NCBI RefSeq assembly: GCF_030704535.1
Contig: NC_081823.1
Coordinates: 26,342,001 to 26,406,000 of the forward strand
Reading direction: 5' to 3'
Length of the DNA stretch: 64,000 nucleotides
DNA from: Vitis vinifera
Lineage: Eukaryota > Streptophyta > Magnoliopsida > Vitales > Vitaceae
Shown: positions 34,584 to 48,181 of the stretch, in pieces
Layout of the letters: each line of letters begins with the position of its first letter
Numbering within the stretch: the first letter of the stretch is position 1
Translations under genes and position numbers: made by a program
The notes under the pieces: model-generated
The model's database searches: none
The model's input: only the letters and a program-made list of their open reading frames with translations
What the model was told of the DNA's origin: nothing

Positions 34584-37500
34584 TTAATCATGGACTGGTG
34601 TGAGATCAATGTTGAAGCGTTGCTTCCCCTTGCTTACCCTCTTTGAGACATCAACACCGAAAAGGAAAAAAAAAAAAATCCAGGTTAGATATTTGAAATG
34701 ATAATAAGCAAATTATATAATACATATCAAGATTGATGAAATGTACGGTATAAGTGGGGCAATATCCCACTACTAAATGGACCCAACCAAAAGATAAACT
34801 TGGCCACACCACCCAAAGGTTTCATTCGGACTCCTGTGGAAATGAAATTATCCAGATACATACATACAGAACAAGTTCGTGTTATTTTGTTACTGTAGCA
34901 TTTGCGATCAGTATTTCTGTTGTGTGTGGATCACTTTCTACCTGCTTGTTCAGAATCGTGTGTGCCTAGATAGCTAGTAAAATTAGAACTTAACGACAAC
35001 AATTCAATACAGGACATCACTAAGAGAGAGCAGCATCTACCAGATATATGATATTGCTTGAGAGTTACAACCTTAATATAAAGTACTTTTCAGAATTGTA
35101 ACCGCTATTTCAGGATAGGGTGGAGAACTTACAGCTATTGCCACAAGCTCTTCCAGCAGTTCCTCCAAATGGCGTAGAGGCTATTGTCAAGAAAAAAAAC
35201 AATAACTTATTTAGTTTATAGTTAAATGAAACCCTCATGACAATGACCATGGTTTCTATCTGTGATGAAGTGAAAGCAATTCTCAGATTAAACTCGCATA
35301 TAAAATGTGCATAAACTTGAGTGGAAATTATGCAAATGAAGCTCACCCATTGTGTTGGACCGTCGACTGGAGCATTTAGAGGATCATTGTGCACCTAGAC
35401 ATCACAAAGCAGCCCTTAGAAGACTAAAAGTTAAGGAAATAAGGGACCAAAAAAGATATTACAACGCGAAATCATGGAATCCAGGGCTTTTGATGAATCA
35501 TGGTTGCATTGCGTGAATTCCAAAAAGTAACTAATATTGATATTTGCAAAATTGAACAAAGAAGGTAAGATGATACAGAGACATTTAAATAAATGCAGCA
35601 TCATCAGTCCAGATAGCGAACTTCTTTTCGACTAAAAGCACTATAAAGCATATGACTGAGAAAGATAAAATCTAAGACTAGGTCTACTGCCAAGATATGA
35701 CAGAGAGAGAGTGTTGGAGGATTGAAAATGCTCTTAGCACAAACAGCAACTCAAAAATCATTGTTAAATTTTGATAAGATCTGGGTTACTTGGTTTTCGG
35801 AAAATGAAATGGTGGGCAAATGTCTGAGTTAGGAGATTAAGATCTGGACAATTACGAGTCAGAAAACTCCAGCAGCAACCTTTTCATCTCTTGGATGGTC
35901 TGTAGGCTGGCACTAGATGGCTAATAATCTGTTCGTCTCATCTCACCATTGTATTCTTCAATTAGTTTCTGCTCATATCCATACAACAGTTCCTGCTTCT
36001 AAGAAAACTTGAGCCATGATTTATTCTTATGGAAAATAGTTTGAGAAAATTTCAGGGATACTTTTTTCGTCAAGGCTCGATTTAGTTTATGGATATTTTA
36101 CAGTAAAGTTGGAAAAATCATCATGTCTTTAGTTAACTTTCGGGAAAAGTATCTATCCCACTAGATTTGGTCCTCTTTTCTGGGAAAAATACTGTGGAAA
36201 TGATTTCCCTTGAACAACAGGAGCCTAAGCCTATGTTTGGTTCCTGAAAAAAAATTAAAGGGAAAATGAAAGGGGAAAAAATAGATAGGAAAAATAGAAG
36301 GAAAGTAAAAATTAGATTTAGAGTCAATAAATTATTTTTATATGCTACTTTAAACTCGTTCTACTTATTTCAACTCTTCTATAAGAAGATTAAATAATTT
36401 AAAAAGCCTAAGCATCATTGTTTTAACTAGTTTTTAGTGCTTTCCTAAAACCAAATATAGCGTAAAGGAATTTCAAGAAGTACCACTTTTAACAACAATA
36501 ACTAACCCTCAAGTATTTTAGTAATAAAATGAACCCAATCGAGCAACAAGTACCATAAACCTGAGAGAAGATGGCAAAAAGATTATCCACTCTTAACAAA
36601 TTCTGATTTTGTACCTCCATGAAAATTCCATCCACTCCAACAGCAACTGCTGTCCTCGCAATGCATGGTATCAATTCACGAAGACCTCCACTGGCAACAC
36701 CTCCGCCTTCCAGCTGTTTGAAAAATAGACCTTTAGCTCTTCATCATCGGTGTTTTTTTTTTGTTAAGAAAAAATGGCTCAGCATCTAAAATATTATGTG
36801 GCATTCAAATTTACAGCACCTGAAAGTAAGCAATGACACATCAACATTTCCAACCCATGAAATGGACAACAACATGACATAAAGGTGGCATGTCATAGCA
36901 AAAAATGCACCCTGCTAATATTCATAGGGTTTTATTTAATGATTCCACTTTGAATTAGTTTAATGTTAGCTTGCAATCCTATGATAAAAAGAGAAGAAAA
37001 ATTGTAATGTAAAAGAAATGGCTTAAATATGAGCCCCATTCCCAAACAAGTGAGTACCCCAAACACAATGATTTATCTCTGTCCATTTTCCTCCAATTAA
37101 CATCATAATTCTGCCACATCCATTGTCTAATGGGAGGAAGTACATTGTCAAAATTTCAACCATTTAAAAGCTTTAATGAGTACAAAGAAAGTGACGGACA
37201 TGTAAACCAACTAGTAAGACCCATCAAATGGTGATTTCCCATCTTTTGAACAAGCTGATGTAGAAGGAATTATGACCCATTACATAGTGATTCCTGTCCT
37301 TTGTAGATGCTGACATAGCATGGTATTCTACGCAGATGAGGAAACATGGGAATAAAAACCGGAGAGGAGCCAAACTCCAAGAGACATGCCTTAGCACATT
37401 CAAGCAATCTCTCTCGTCCATCCATCCTATTTCCCCAAAAGAACTCAGATCATCCACCCATGCATCTACAGCACCAAAAGAACTGAAATTCCTCAAGGGA

Positions 37501-40500
37501 CTGTCTTGAAGCATCAGAAGCTCTCTATCCATCTCCCTCAAATCTATTGCAACATCAGAAGCTCTCTATCTATCTCCCTCAATATAATAAATAGCATCAA
37601 AAGTTCTATATCTATCTGTGCTGCATAAAGAACTAAAACCCCTCAGTAGAATGTATAACAGCATCAGAAGCTGCTCTTATCCATCAATTTAGTCATCTGT
37701 AGACATAACTTACATGGTATGTTCACCTCAAACCTATTTCAAGCTGTGTCTATCTAATTAAAATTCCCAAAATCTCTCAATAGATTGTAGCACAGCCTCA
37801 GCAGTGGAAGCCAGAAAGCCCTTACCTATCAATATAAAGTCATCTGTAGATATAAGTTATCTACAGCCCATCAGGGCATGGTCCAATAGAAAGGGCGAGT
37901 GCTGAGATGTGTGGTAGAGGTGCACGGTCTTAGATTAAATTCCTGCCATTGGGAATCTCTAGATTACCTGGTGCTGATTGTGGCAGGCACAATCAACACC
38001 CCGAGGTTTGGGTCCCATGAGAAGTCTGAAAGGCTCTACAATTGAAGGTTCCTCGATTATTAAAAAAAAGAAGTTACCTATTATATTCATCTTAAACTCA
38101 TTTCAAGCTCTCTCTAGCTATCCATCTCTCTCTCTCATCTATACAACATATTCTCATGCTCTTCATCCATCCATCCATCTATGCCCCCATAGGAGATGAA
38201 ATCCCTACATAGAATGTATTGCAGCATCAGAAGCCCTCCATTTCTCTCAGTAGAACGTATTGCAACATCAGAAGCTTGCTATTTATATATCCATCCACCC
38301 CCACAGAACGGAAGTCCTTCAATAGAATGTACCAGTATCACAGCATCAGAAGCTATCTTTATGCCCTCAGAATAACTGAAATTCCTGAAATCACTCGATA
38401 GATTGTATTACAGCATCATTAGATCTGAGTAGAAGATATTTAAGACCATGGTTGGTACAACCCCCAAGATGATCACTCACTTAAGCCCAATCCTCTATGC
38501 TCCTCTCATTAGATTGTATGTGAATCAAAGATGTTTAAGACCATGTTTTGTATAAACGCAAGATGACTAAAACTGGTTTATCATGTTTTCAGTATTGCAA
38601 TTTAAAACATTTAATATATATTTTAGCGGTTCCTGCAGTTGCAGCCACAAAACTAACTATAGTGTAGAGAGCCTCTATAGCCCTGTGAAATGGGAATTGG
38701 CACCTCATAGACCCAATGAAGAACAGGAGAGCAACCAAATTATCAAAATCAAAACATTTTTCTGCATTTTTGTCAAGCTTATGCAAAGATTGAACAACTA
38801 GCTAATGTGAATAACAGAATTATTACCTAGAAAAAAAATAACAGGTTTCTTTTCACACCTAAAAGGAGCATCGCATTGGTACTAAAAAAATGAAAATCAG
38901 GATAATGTCATAATATTCAAGGATGAAAATATTGGTACTTCGATTTTACGGAATATCAGAGATATATCGGCGGATATTTTGGAAAAAAATATCGATAAGC
39001 CTAAAATTGATCAAAATTTATAAAAATATAAGAAAAACTTTATAAAAAAGTAATTAGAAGTATAATGATATTTTAAAATTGTTTTATTAAATAATTTGAT
39101 ATATGTATTATATGATTTATCATATTTGATAATAATATTGTATGTGTTAATAAAAAAACTATAAATTTCAGAAGTATATATTTATTATTAAATTATATCA
39201 AATATTATTCATAATAATATTTGTAATATTTGATTATAATATGTCTAATTTTAAAATATATTTAATATTAAAAGTATAATTCATTTAATTTAATTGTATT
39301 AAATGATGATATATGTATAATTTTTAATACTTAATTAATATATTAATAATATTAAAAACACTATGAAGAAAATTATCACGATAATTTTTATATTTTTGGT
39401 ATTCAAATAGATGAAAAAAATTTATTTAATTATAAAATAATTATAATTAATTTGTTCTTTAAAACATTTTTTTAAAATTATATTTATATGATGAATTTGA
39501 CTTTATATATATTTGGTGCACATTAGATAACAAGGGGCAAACTTGCCCCAGCAGTTGGCTCGTTGCCAGCCAAACCTTTTGGCTGGGGTTTGAGCCCCCA
39601 CGACGGAAATCCTAAGGCATTTTTAAAAGGTTGACCGCATTGATCCTCATTTGACCGCCCAAATTATCACGATATATTGAAGATAAAATAATAAAATGCC
39701 AATAAATCCCGAGAAATAGGTGAAATTCACGATAAATTGATAAAATATCGTGGAACCAATATTTCTCTAACATACATCGTGTCGATATGCTCCGATACTC
39801 GATATTTTCCTCCCTGATAATATTATATCAATTTGCTAAACTATTCACAGAGTAAAGCAGCATGCAATACTCTTTAACTTTCAAACACAAAAGATAATAA
39901 AGTCCATACTTTTCTCCCCGCAGGCTGTTGTAGTGAATGTGTGACATCTGCCACCTGCAGTGAAACAGTTTAATAAGATGAACAGGTTCCCCAGAGAATC
40001 ATTTGTGAATGGAAGAAAAATAGAACAAATGTCATCATTAAATATTGAAGATAAATTATAGAAGAATAGTAGTCAGGAAAACTAAAGAAATATCTGACAT
40101 GGAATAGAGATCAATCTTTCTAAGCACATGAAAGGAGCAGTGAAAGGTCACTTTGATCCCATTACTTCATTGGGGATTTCTTAAATTCTGGAATTCTATT
40201 GAACTGACTTTTATTTTGATACTATCACAGCAACTAATTTGGGGTCAAGATAAGAGTTGGTCCATTAATGAAGTTGTGCTCACTAATAAAGTAATCATCA
40301 TTTTTAATAAGAAACAATTTTATAAGATAGAACTCACAATACAAGAGAAGGATAAAAAATTCTGTTTAAAAGTGGCCATCAAGCATCTCAAAGGATGTGG
40401 CTCTGTGCTAAGCTAGAAAACATGCTCCAGAATTTCTGCCTATGATTGAGTGAACAAAATTTGATTTCCCCATAGGTTCCACTAAATTGTTCCTCACCCT

Positions 40501-43500
40501 TCTTTCTTAATTATCTAAAGCCAAAACATGGTTTGACCAAATACCCTGTTAACTAATCGAGTATAATACTCATATAACTTAACAGAAATTCCTCTTAGAA
40601 CCAACAGTTATTTTCTAATTTCACATATACAAGTGGCCTGTCAAATAGTTTAAATTCTATCAGCTGCCATCGATAATATGAATCATATGGAGCTTGAGAG
40701 AATTGGAATGCCAGCATATAAAACTTGTTGCAATTCTTCTGCTGCATGTGCAAGTTGGAGCCACATAAACAACTCAAGAGAAATGCAATTGTAAAAGCTT
40801 TTTTAATTGCAGTACCAGATCTCTAAACAAGTAAATAACTTTTCTCTTTCAGAAAAAACGATTAACTTAGCAAACCCCACTCTCATATAAACAAAACTTC
40901 ACAGACACACAATCTACAACTAGATATGATTATGCTAGGATAAGTGGCAGCACTAAGAATTGCACAAGAGAAGTCTCATAGGCCTTGATTTAAAGGCCCA
41001 AAATCTAATATGGCAATTTCCAGATGGTGTAGGGTTCAGTTGGAAAGTTATCTAGCCACTTTCATATGTTTATCAGTCCTAATATGGTTACTTTCTTTGG
41101 AGTCTTCTATTGCTAGACTTTTTACTTATTCTAATTTTTATGTTTTAAGTAGGATAAATTTCAAATTTCTGTAATAACTTACTGTAACATCATGTTCATT
41201 ATACACCCTATTGTGTTATGATTTATTCTACAGTAGTAAGATAATTTTCACACCTTTATAGTAATTATATGTAGCAGTGAACTAAACAGAGTCATTACAT
41301 CTTTCAAAGTCCTTTCTACTTATTCTATATTATGATAAATAAACAGGTTGAGTTTCTATTGACCCGTCAAAAATAAGTCACATCCAGGATGGCCCTTCCA
41401 GAACTATACTAGGCTTTTCCTCATATCAAAACATTTTATGTAGCTGTTCCAGTGAAAAGGAAATTCTTCGGTGACTCTTTAGAATGACATATCTTCCTCA
41501 TTTAATTTGTACCTTGATTCTCCTCTTATCTATATAACCATATGTGAAGACTTTTGTTATGGCCACTTCTCCTGATTGATTTTTATTTTTCTTGGCCTTC
41601 TTGTAGTATTGTTTGGGTGGTAGAATCATGCTTGAATGATTAAATATCATTAACTCAATTAATTCAAAAAAATAATCTTCAAATCTCCCAACTCAAGGAC
41701 AATCTTAGGTACCAGAGATCTTCAAATGTTCCCTTCCTTGAGCAACAAAGCACCAAACTTCTGCCTTAAACTAAATTCCTTCATATCCACTAAATGACTA
41801 ATGACCTTGTGGCTCCTACCAATTTGGACAAATTAAGATTCCTATTTAGCATAGCTGATTATCAATTTTACAAAATCTTGCCTGTTTTTTCAGCAAATCA
41901 TGGGTATTGTGGGTCAATGATACAAAGCATACACAATTGACATGAGAGAGATACAAGAAGTGAACAGCATGCCCAGAAAACCTGTATTTATGCAATTTAA
42001 CTTACAACTGCCACAAGAACATGACTGCTTTAGCAACAATGTATCAATTTCAAGAGATGGATGGTTGAAATGGATAAGTACTTACAATAGGACAATTAGC
42101 TTCCCTCATCCACTCCAAGTTGCGTGGATCAACAATCAGATCATCTATAAAATCAAAGCCCAAATATAAGGTCAATTGAATGAAAAAAAAAAAAAAGAAG
42201 GTAAAAATATCTATAATGCATCAATGACCTCTACTTCCAATATGCTTAAAGAGAGATTTTAGTGTTGGCTTTAGAACAAACTTCATGAAATACAGAAGCA
42301 TGAATTAATCAATTAGTAATCTAAACAAATAACATCAACCAGAGTGGGACAGGACTTTAATTCAATTTCAATAGGGCATAGATCACATATGAAATGTGAC
42401 TAATTAGTGAAAGCTTATAAAACTCTAAACCCACAGGTGAAAAAGGAGAAAACCATAGATATACATAATCCCTTTTTTGACATTGGATTATGCCTTCTAA
42501 TAATTCAGATTAACAAGAAATTTGAAAATAGTTATAAATCTCCATGTGCGTCAACACCTTTATATTAGAACACCAAAAAAACACAACCCAAAAGCCTAGG
42601 CCATTAGACATTTGAACTTAAATCAAGGGTGACTTACTATAGCCAAACATAGTTCCCCTCTCACAAACCATCACATTTTCATTCCCAGCCAATCTGATCT
42701 TTTCAGCAGAATTTACCATGACCTGCAAATGTACATGACTATCAGATAGAGCGACTGTAGCAGATAGAATAAAGGTTGTTGAAGGCTTGCTGCCGAGATA
42801 AAAATGCCAGATTCACTTACAGAGGGAGCACAAAATTGGCCTTTCTTAATATTGATAATTTTTCCAGTCTTGGCAGCAGCGACTAGGAGATCTGTCTGTC
42901 ATTGTAAGAGACTTTGAATGAGATAAGCATATCAGATCAAAACACACTCTTTGGACCTCATAACAGAATCACCAGGACATTGAAAATGAGAAACAAAATA
43001 TTGGTTCAACCTGACGACAGAGGAAAGCTGGAATCTGAATGATGTCTGCAACTCTGCCAACTGGTTCACACTGGGAAAAATCAAGGGCTAAAAACAGTTA
43101 AAAGACATTGTGAGTACCAATTCTCCACTAAACATATTCTATATTAGCCGAAAATTTTCACTACTGAACAAAGCATTGACATTGAAATGGTTGCCTTAAG
43201 CACAAAAGATATGAACCTGTTGAATTCTCTCCCCCCTCCCAAAGAGGGGTGCCTTAAGCTCAACTTAGATAGATGCTTGTAAGTGAACTGAGGCCAGCTA
43301 GGGAATCTGGTGGTTTCGAAGATTGTGTTGACACAGTGATTAGAGCATCCTCCAGACCAGCTAGTTTCTACAATAGCCATAGATGCAGGGATCATAGCAT
43401 CTTTTGAATGTTTGGTTAAGGCAAAGACTTTGGGCTTCAACAACTTTAAAGCCTTAAAGATTGGATGTGTGGCTCCACATAATAGTAGACCTCTCAACCA

Positions 43501-46500
43501 ACCAGCCTTAATAACTTTAAAGCCTTGAGTTGCTCCTTCTCATGGATACTTGGATCAGCTAACTGAGCATCAGAGTGGTTGGTTAAGCATACTGTTTCGT
43601 ATTGGGATTTCATCCCTCCCTAACAAAAGTCCCCTTTCAGTTCATTGTTGGGCTTTATTTGGAAACAGGCAGCCCTAATAACTTTAAAGCCTTGAGTTAC
43701 TCCTTCTCATGGATACTTGGATCGGCTAACCGAGCATCACAGTGGTTGGTTAAACATAGTGTTTCCGTATTGGGATTTCATCACTCCCTAACTTAAGTCC
43801 TCTTTCAGTTCATTGTTGGGCTTTATTTGGATACTGGCAATTTGGTTTTTGGGGTTCTTCATTTACTCTTTCTTTTAGGAATTTTAAAGGATAGCTCATA
43901 TTTGCTTGTTGTTTGTTGATTGATTTACCAATGAATTCTTTCAATTCCTATCCAAAACATGGAATATAAATATATATATGAACATGAATGCAAAACTTTG
44001 CAGGAAGATGTGCCAACTTTTTGTCCTCAAAAAATTAGTTTGACAAAGTAATTCATAATAACAGAACAAAAAGAGTTCTATAGATCCAAAGTTGAGATGT
44101 CTTAGAAGCGGAAAAAATGTCATTGCATGGGTTACCATTCTCTCTTTGTCTTCTCCTTTCTCCTTAACAGAGAAACAAAAGGAAAAATGGAGGTTGTCAG
44201 AAGGGCACAGGAGGTAACCAATTCATCCTGATAAACACAAAACTGCTACTGCTGGTAATACCACCACAGATAATCATGATCTTTTGGAAAGAAGTGCAGC
44301 TGTTATTTGGTTAGAATCATTGGATATCAGAAAACTCTTCTAAAGCTTGTGATGATATTATCCTTCTTAATGTGGTAAAAAGCTGGCAAGTTATGATATT
44401 CAAAAGACTCTTTCATCCTGATTTGAAAAAAAAAAAAAAAAATCTCCTTGTTCTAAGGCGTCACCTTCTTCTACTCATCCTCTTTCCTTTTTCTTTGAAT
44501 GGTCAAATTTTCATCCTTATATTCCAACTCAATTACTCAACAGAAATTTTGTTACATACAAGGCATAGACGGATATAGCAGTTGAAAGGGATATTACTAT
44601 TGTTGCTTTTATCAAGAACTAAAATTTTTGAAACTATATCAATACCATTTGAAGAATTTCTTGTAGATGCAACATATACTCATGATAAACTTGAATGAAA
44701 GGCAAAAACAAAGGGTCATTTATAAACCATCAATATACTATTGAGCATTCAATCTCAGAAGCAGTGCAACAACAGAGACAAGTAGCGGATTGGAGCACAC
44801 AAAAAGAGACATCAAATTATAGTTTAAAACAAGTGTAATGCATCAATAGCATATACCCTTGATGACAATTTATGAGGATCCTTTTCTTAAATCAGAAAGC
44901 AAAAAGGTAGAAATACAAACAAGGTAACAGAAGTACACATTTGAAACTGGTGGTTCAAGTTAACATATACCTTAAACAACAAGAAGTTACCAGTATGTGT
45001 TCACGCACATCACACTCTAAACTGGGGATTCAACATAATATATCTGTCACAATGGCAGTACAGAGAGAGAGAGGGAATAAGATAATTACCTGTTCAATTT
45101 CATGTACATCAGTCACTATGGGGATGTCATATGCTACTTTGACCTTCTCAAGGATCTGCAAACAAAAGCAAGTAATACAAAGAACTAAGAATCCAGGGAA
45201 TTTCATTAACTGGTCTCTATAAAATGTTGCATTAACTGATTTCAAATTAAGAAGAAAAAGTACCATTCAAGATATTCAGGTCAGTTGGGAGTAGGAGGCA
45301 CTAGGCATAAAGGCACTAGCTATAAAGGCATAGACTCTATTGTACATGCTTTCTTTAGTTTGCTAAAGGTGGGTTTTATTATTGAGGCAGGTATAAGCAT
45401 GCTCTTAGAAGGCTTAACAGAATCTCAAGAAGGGGCTCATATTAATGACATTCCGACAATTTGATTGAAAAACAAAACAAGGAACTGATATACCTACAGT
45501 TGGCAGCAATAACGACAAACATATCAGCTATTGCCTCCGCAGTCTAAATCGGGACAATTCTGTGCCCAATGCAGAAGTCAATTTTAAGTATTTTATTACT
45601 CATGATGTAATGTTTGAGCATTGGTTACAAGATGTTGATTGATACTGCCTCTTTTTTTTTTTTTTTGATAGGTATTTTGATACTGCCTCATTATGCAACC
45701 TAAATCACTGATATCACACAAGTCTGCCACCAATACTTGTTTTAACATGGATTATGATTCCTCTGTGCATAAACCATTTTTTCATAGCATATCCCAAAAT
45801 TTCAAAGAAATTTTTTTCAATTTACTTATTGTCCCCATTGTTTTCATTATGAATGAGCAAAGAGAAAATGTTAGAATTTCCTCTCCTTTATCTCGTCCTC
45901 TTCGAAACCAAAACTGCACCTTGGTGTTTCCCATATGTATCTTACTTGTTTAATATATGTTTTTCTACAAGTAACACATCTCAACACATCTCCATAGGAT
46001 ATGTTTGCTTAAACATTTGCCAAATTCCCAAAAAAAATCGACCTTTATTCCAAACACTTAAAAAATTTTCTCTTGCAATCATTAGCCTTGACAAAATTCA
46101 AGGCAATGTAGCACTTCATTTAGGATTAATACATCCAAATTTAACAAAACCAAAAATTCATGACATCAAATTAACAACAACCAATACCTTCAGGCCTTCA
46201 ATCATGCCAGGACCCCGAAATGATTTTGAGGAGGTTCGATTGGCTTTATCAAAGCTCGACTTGAAAACCAGCTTCAACCCAAATCTAGAAATTGTAAAAC
46301 AAACCCTATGAACAATCCACAAACCGTAAAAACAATGAAATTTTCCATCAAACAAAACATACTTTGATGTGAGACTCTTGATGGCTTTGGCCATATACAT
46401 AATGTGCTCCTCAGATTCAATCACATTGGGACCAGCCAACAAGAAAAAGGGTTCTGATGACTGTTTTCAGTAAATCATCACAGCAATTAAACAATATTAA

Positions 46501-46596
46501 ATCATTACAATTCAAAAAATCAATAAAAAAAGAAAAAGAAAAACATAAAGTGATCCAAACCTTGAGCTGGTTGTACAGCATTGTTGAAGAATCCAT
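34584..46596 (-). CDS. KDSA: 2-dehydro-3-deoxyphosphooctonate aldolase (KDO-8-phosphate synthase), 290 aa
   Basis: Complete gene, 13 coding exons, minus strand: 46596-46561, 46460-46363, 46284-46188, 45155-45090, 43070-43011, 42895-42821, 42722-42638, 42144-42086, 39954-39910, 36713-36615, 35394-35347, 35180-35133, 34640-34584 (TAA). These sum to 873 nt, and all phases and GT..AG borders agree; 290 residues is the family length. The enzyme joins phosphoenolpyruvate and arabinose-5-phosphate to make KDO-8-phosphate, the precursor of KDO in cell-wall rhamnogalacturonan II; the plant enzyme is cytosolic. Family signatures: LLAGPNVIES, VFKSSFDKANRTS, FRGPG, VTDVHE, ADIIQIPAFLCRQ, GQFCAPS, CERGTMFGY, DITHS-like VADVTHSLQQPAG, GGGVASGG and HNDPLNAPVDGPTQW. 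Introns are large and full of repeats (listed separately). The ATG lies 1.6 kb from the divergent prohibitin ATG. Confidence 0.95.
36229..36462. mobile_element. hAT-type MITE in a KDSA intron
   Basis: Inverted ends CCTATGTTTGGTTCCTGAAA and TTTCCTAAAACCAAATATAG; shares interior blocks with the elements at 33117 and 61505. Lies between the 99-nt and 48-nt exons (36615 and 35394) of KDSA. Confidence 0.65.
37505..38430. repeat. Irregular minisatellite in a KDSA intron
   Basis: At least eight copies of a unit built around GCATCAGAAGCTCTC, often preceded by TAGAATGTATTGCA and followed by TATCCATC words, at irregular 50-90 bp spacing (for example 37513, 37553, 37661, 38222, 38267, 38343). The array is split by a SINE-like insertion at 37864-38070. 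Confidence 0.7.
37864..38070 (+). mobile_element. SINE-like insertion
   Basis: A 207-bp segment ending in an A-rich tail, flanked by AAGTTATCTA (37854-37863) and AAGTTACCTA (38071-38080), a 10-bp duplication with one mismatch. Degenerate pol III boxes: TGGTCCAATAGA at about 37881 (A) and GATTAAATTCC at about 37933 (B, 9 of 11 to GGTTCRANNCC). Different body from the SINE at 15862. Confidence 0.6.
38918..39816. mobile_element. hAT-type non-autonomous element (about 900 bp) in a KDSA intron
   Basis: Flanked by an exact 8-bp duplication ATAATATT (38910-38917 and 39817-39824). Terminal repeats CAAGGATGAAAATAT and, inverted, CAGGGAGGAAAATAT match 13 of 15; CAGGG ends with 8-bp duplications are the hAT hallmark. 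The interior is AT-rich with many ATATCG/CGATAT words and no transposase frame. Confidence 0.75.
39535..39660 (+). mobile_element. tRNA-like (SINE-derived) segment nested in the hAT element
   Basis: A GC-richer island inside the AT-rich element, with an A-box-like GTTGGCTCGTTGCC and a B-box-like GGTTTGAGCCC (10 of 11). The short hairpin AGCCAAACCTTTTGGCT lies between them. No clear duplication or tail, so only tentative. Confidence 0.3.
43504..43838. repeat. Tandem duplication of a 167-bp unit in a KDSA intron
   Basis: Unit 1 is 43504-43670 and unit 2 is 43671-43838. Both start AGCCYTAATAACTTTAAAGCC and end TTTATTTGGAWACWGGC, with a few percent divergence. A third, partial trace (AACAACTTTAAAGCCTT, about 43439) precedes them. 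No coding meaning seen. Confidence 0.85.
45652..45676 (-). mobile_element. 25-bp LINE 3'-end stub with 13-bp target-site duplication
   Basis: Fifteen T followed by GATAGGTATT, between two exact copies of TTGATACTGCCTC (45639-45651 and 45677-45689). Complement: AATACCTATC plus poly(A), the end of a LINE of the same general type as that at 18655. It sits in a KDSA intron. Confidence 0.8.
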
Positions 46597-48181
46597 GGTT
46601 TTTTACACACAAAATTCAGAATCAACTGAAGAAGAAAACCTAAAAGAAAAAAAAAAAACTCAGAAAATTCAAAGTTTTCTCTGAGAAATTCAAGAGCTTT
46701 GCTCAACTGAAGTGAATTCCAAGAATCTAAGTCGAACTTAGAGTTGTGATTTGGATATAAGATATGGGGAATTTCAATAGAATGACATCTTTCTCACGCT
46801 GAAGGATAAGATTGTAATTTCGAACTTTTTATAAATGTACTTCCTCCGATATCTAACTGTTTAATAAACGAGTTAAATTAAATTGCACCTGAATTTTAAA
46901 TTTATAAATGTATTATTTCAAAATAATTTTTAGTTATTTTAAAATTTAAGTTTTAATTTTTTAAAATATTAATTAATTTAATTATTTAATTTTAATCATA
47001 ATATAAAAGTAAATTAAAATTTTAATTTTACACTTGTTTATAATTTTATTTAATATTTCATTATAAAATATTTTTAGCCTTTATAATAAAATATATAAAA
47101 TTTGAGTTAGATAATTATTTAATTATTTTAACTATTTGATATTTATAATTTAAAAAATGTTTTTATTTTATGATGTTTTAATATTTATAATTAATAATGA
47201 CACTATTAACTTAATATACAAATTGAAAGTTCAAAATAAAATAAATGAGGGTCAAAGTAAATATAAAAATAAAATAAAATAAAATAATAAAAAAGATTGA
47301 AATAAGATGAAATAGAATAAAATAAAATGAATAAAAATAAAAATAAAAGTGTATGGGCTAAAAGTAAGACGGACTAAATTGTATTGGGCCTAGAGTGTAT
47401 GGGTCTAAATTGGGCCAAGATGGGATGAGATGAAAATGACCAAGGTGACGGGCCATGTGTGTAGTGGTTTGGGGTCACAAGTTCCAAATTTGGGCCGGCC
47501 CAGGCTCAGCCCATTATAGCCTGACCAATGCTAAACCCCTGCGTTTTGGGGTTTTTCCTTGTGACACAAGAAGCCGCGATCTCTGTTTACACATTTCGTC
47601 TGCGCTCCGAAGGCCGATCGATCTCCGAGTTCAAGGTTCTGCTCCAATATCTAATCCCTATTCAATCAATCGACTTATATGTAAGATACAATCGTTTGAT
47701 GAGAAAAATGAAAGAGAATTTTGAATCGTGAAATTTCACCATCTAGAGCTCGTGGATACAGAAAACCCATGCGACTCTTTGGCTTGGTTCATTTGAGTTT
47801 TGGATTTTATTTTTCGTTTGTTTTGGATTTTTGGTAAAAGAAAGTGATAGCGATATAACATAGGAGTCAAAATGTGGTTTTCTTTTGTTTTTCTTCATTT
47901 TCTTGGTAACCAAATAGAGGGTGGGGTTTTAGTCTCGAGTACTTTATAACTTGGGAATGCTACTGCCGGAGATTTTGAATTCTATGGTTTCTCTTTGAAC
48001 AGCCGTTGGAATAGTTTCAAGTTTGGATTACAGCTGTGACTGAAATTTTTGTTAGATTGTCGGTCTTTGCTATTTGGGAATGTTTTCTTGTGCAAAAATA
48101 ATTTTAGTTAGATGCAGGGAAAAGTGGTCAAGTACCTTTAGTTTATTTCTTTTCTGCTACTAATTCTTCGCATTCAGGAAC
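46597..48181. promoter_or_regulatory. Divergent intergenic region KDSA / prohibitin
   Basis: 1585 bp between the two start codons. The centre (46860-47350) is very AT-rich, with an AAATAAAAT tract. The prohibitin side (47400-47640) is GC-richer and probably holds its promoter and first untranslated exon. A likely 5'-UTR intron runs from about 47634 (AAG then GTTCTG) to 48178 (TTCAG just before the ATG). I see no convincing TATA box for either gene. Confidence 0.5.

Noticed and set aside
37505-38430. Possible CRISPR-like array of repeats and spacers
   Set aside because: Repeats are imperfect, unevenly spaced and in an intron of a plant gene; a minisatellite is the sensible reading.
45853-46311. 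152-codon plus-strand open frame
   Set aside because: It runs antisense to KDSA exon 3 (46284-46188) and across AT-rich intron; no motif, and the minus-strand gene explains the conserved part.
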